From assembly GCA_963729445.1 (NCBI GenBank), contig CAVSNU010000003.1:186001-250000 (forward strand): a DNA stretch of 64,000 nucleotides, written 5' to 3'. Of this stretch, positions 63,907 through 64,000 are shown in pieces. Within the stretch, counting starts at the first letter, position 1. Each line of letters opens with the position of its first letter. The position numbers and the translations under genes are program-made. Under the pieces are notes generated by a model. It was not told the DNA's origin. It did not search any database and saw nothing but the letters and a program-made list of their open reading frames with translations. This stretch comes from JACCZH01 sp963729445. Lineage in GTDB: Bacteria; Chloroflexota; Chloroflexia; Thermomicrobiales; CFX8.

Positions 63907-64000
63907 TTATTCCTCGCGGCGGCGGCTGCGGAAGTGCATGACGATCGGGCTGCCGTCGAATCCCCAGCGGCTTCGGATGGTGTTTTCCAGATAACGCTGG
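63907..64000 (-). CDS. der: C-terminal end of GTPase Der (EngA), cut by window edge
   Basis: The last 30 codons read QRYLENTIRSRWGFDGSPIV then MHFRSRRREE and stop. This matches the end of the KH-like domain of Der, a ribosome-assembly GTPase with two G domains. The rest lies outside the window. Spacing to glyA is 75 bases. Confidence 0.85.
   Translation of the reverse strand, partial: QRYLENTIRSRWGFDGSPIVMHFRSRRREE

Noticed and set aside
1..64000. CRISPR arrays, insertion sequences, integrases, prophage or rRNA
   Set aside because: Looked for and not seen; no regularly spaced repeats, transposase motifs or terminal inverted repeats flanking a gene.

Overview
The window reads as a stretch of high-GC bacterial chromosome. 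Housekeeping genes lie at both ends (ribF, tyrS, two tRNAs at the left; typA, rsfS, a CAT tRNA, wecA/tagO-like, glyA and the tail of der at the right). About 45 kb between them is dominated by surface-polysaccharide and secreted-protein genes. The gene families (DUF1616 membrane protein, geranylgeranyl-reductase-type flavoprotein, DoxD-like protein beside a two-domain multicopper oxidase, FemAB-type acyltransferases with DegT and a TylM1-like methyltransferase) and the frequent GTG starts suggest a Chloroflexota bacterium, probably close to Thermomicrobia. That placement is inference from gene content; no rRNA is present.

Layout. 1-2.4 kb: ribF, tyrS, tRNA-Pro(TGG), tRNA-Gly(TCC), terminator. 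2.6-3.4 kb: two small genes of unknown function separated by a perfect hairpin. 3.4-10.9 kb (minus strand): an ABC-exported glycan operon. It holds Wzm and Wzt with a C-terminal cargo-binding domain, two FemAB/GNAT-type acyltransferases, a TylM1/DesVI-like amino-sugar N-methyltransferase, a DegT aminotransferase and a GT2. The set predicts an N-modified amino sugar on an exported polymer. 11.0-12.1 kb: non-coding. 12.1-16.9 kb (plus): GT2, phosphotransferase-like protein, GT4, GT2. 16.9-28 kb (minus): two GT2 enzymes and two very large mosaic secreted proteins (purple-acid-phosphatase-like; sugar-dehydrogenase propeller plus Kelch plus CBM6). 28.4-31.3 kb: small membrane protein, CPBP protease, flavoprotein reductase.

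31.6-46.9 kb (plus): a long, tightly packed second glycan locus. It contains GT2 and GT4 enzymes, a membrane GT2, an unknown protein coupled to a toroid-like enzyme, a Wzx-type flippase, a membrane-anchored secreted protein, and a polytopic GT-C-like protein. Many genes overlap by ATGA, GTGA or TGATG. 46.9-51.3 kb: DUF1616 protein, an orphan structured-RNA-like element, a His-rich secreted protein and a small alpha/beta-barrel protein. 51.5-55.4 kb (minus): SulP transporter and typA, which is broken by one extra base. 55.6-59.7 kb (plus): GAF histidine kinase, NarL-type regulator, multicopper oxidase and DoxD-like protein, with repeated TACCC-type motifs in front of the oxidase. 59.9-64 kb: cupin, small membrane protein, CAT tRNA, a palindromic operator-like pair, rsfS, wecA-like, glyA and the end of der.

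A recurrent theme is a roughly 95-residue beta-rich domain (core: IYVFTAPDT, NNAPYDF.GG, DGTHTI). I count five copies in three separate secreted proteins of this window. I find no CRISPR array, insertion sequence, integrase, phage gene or rRNA.
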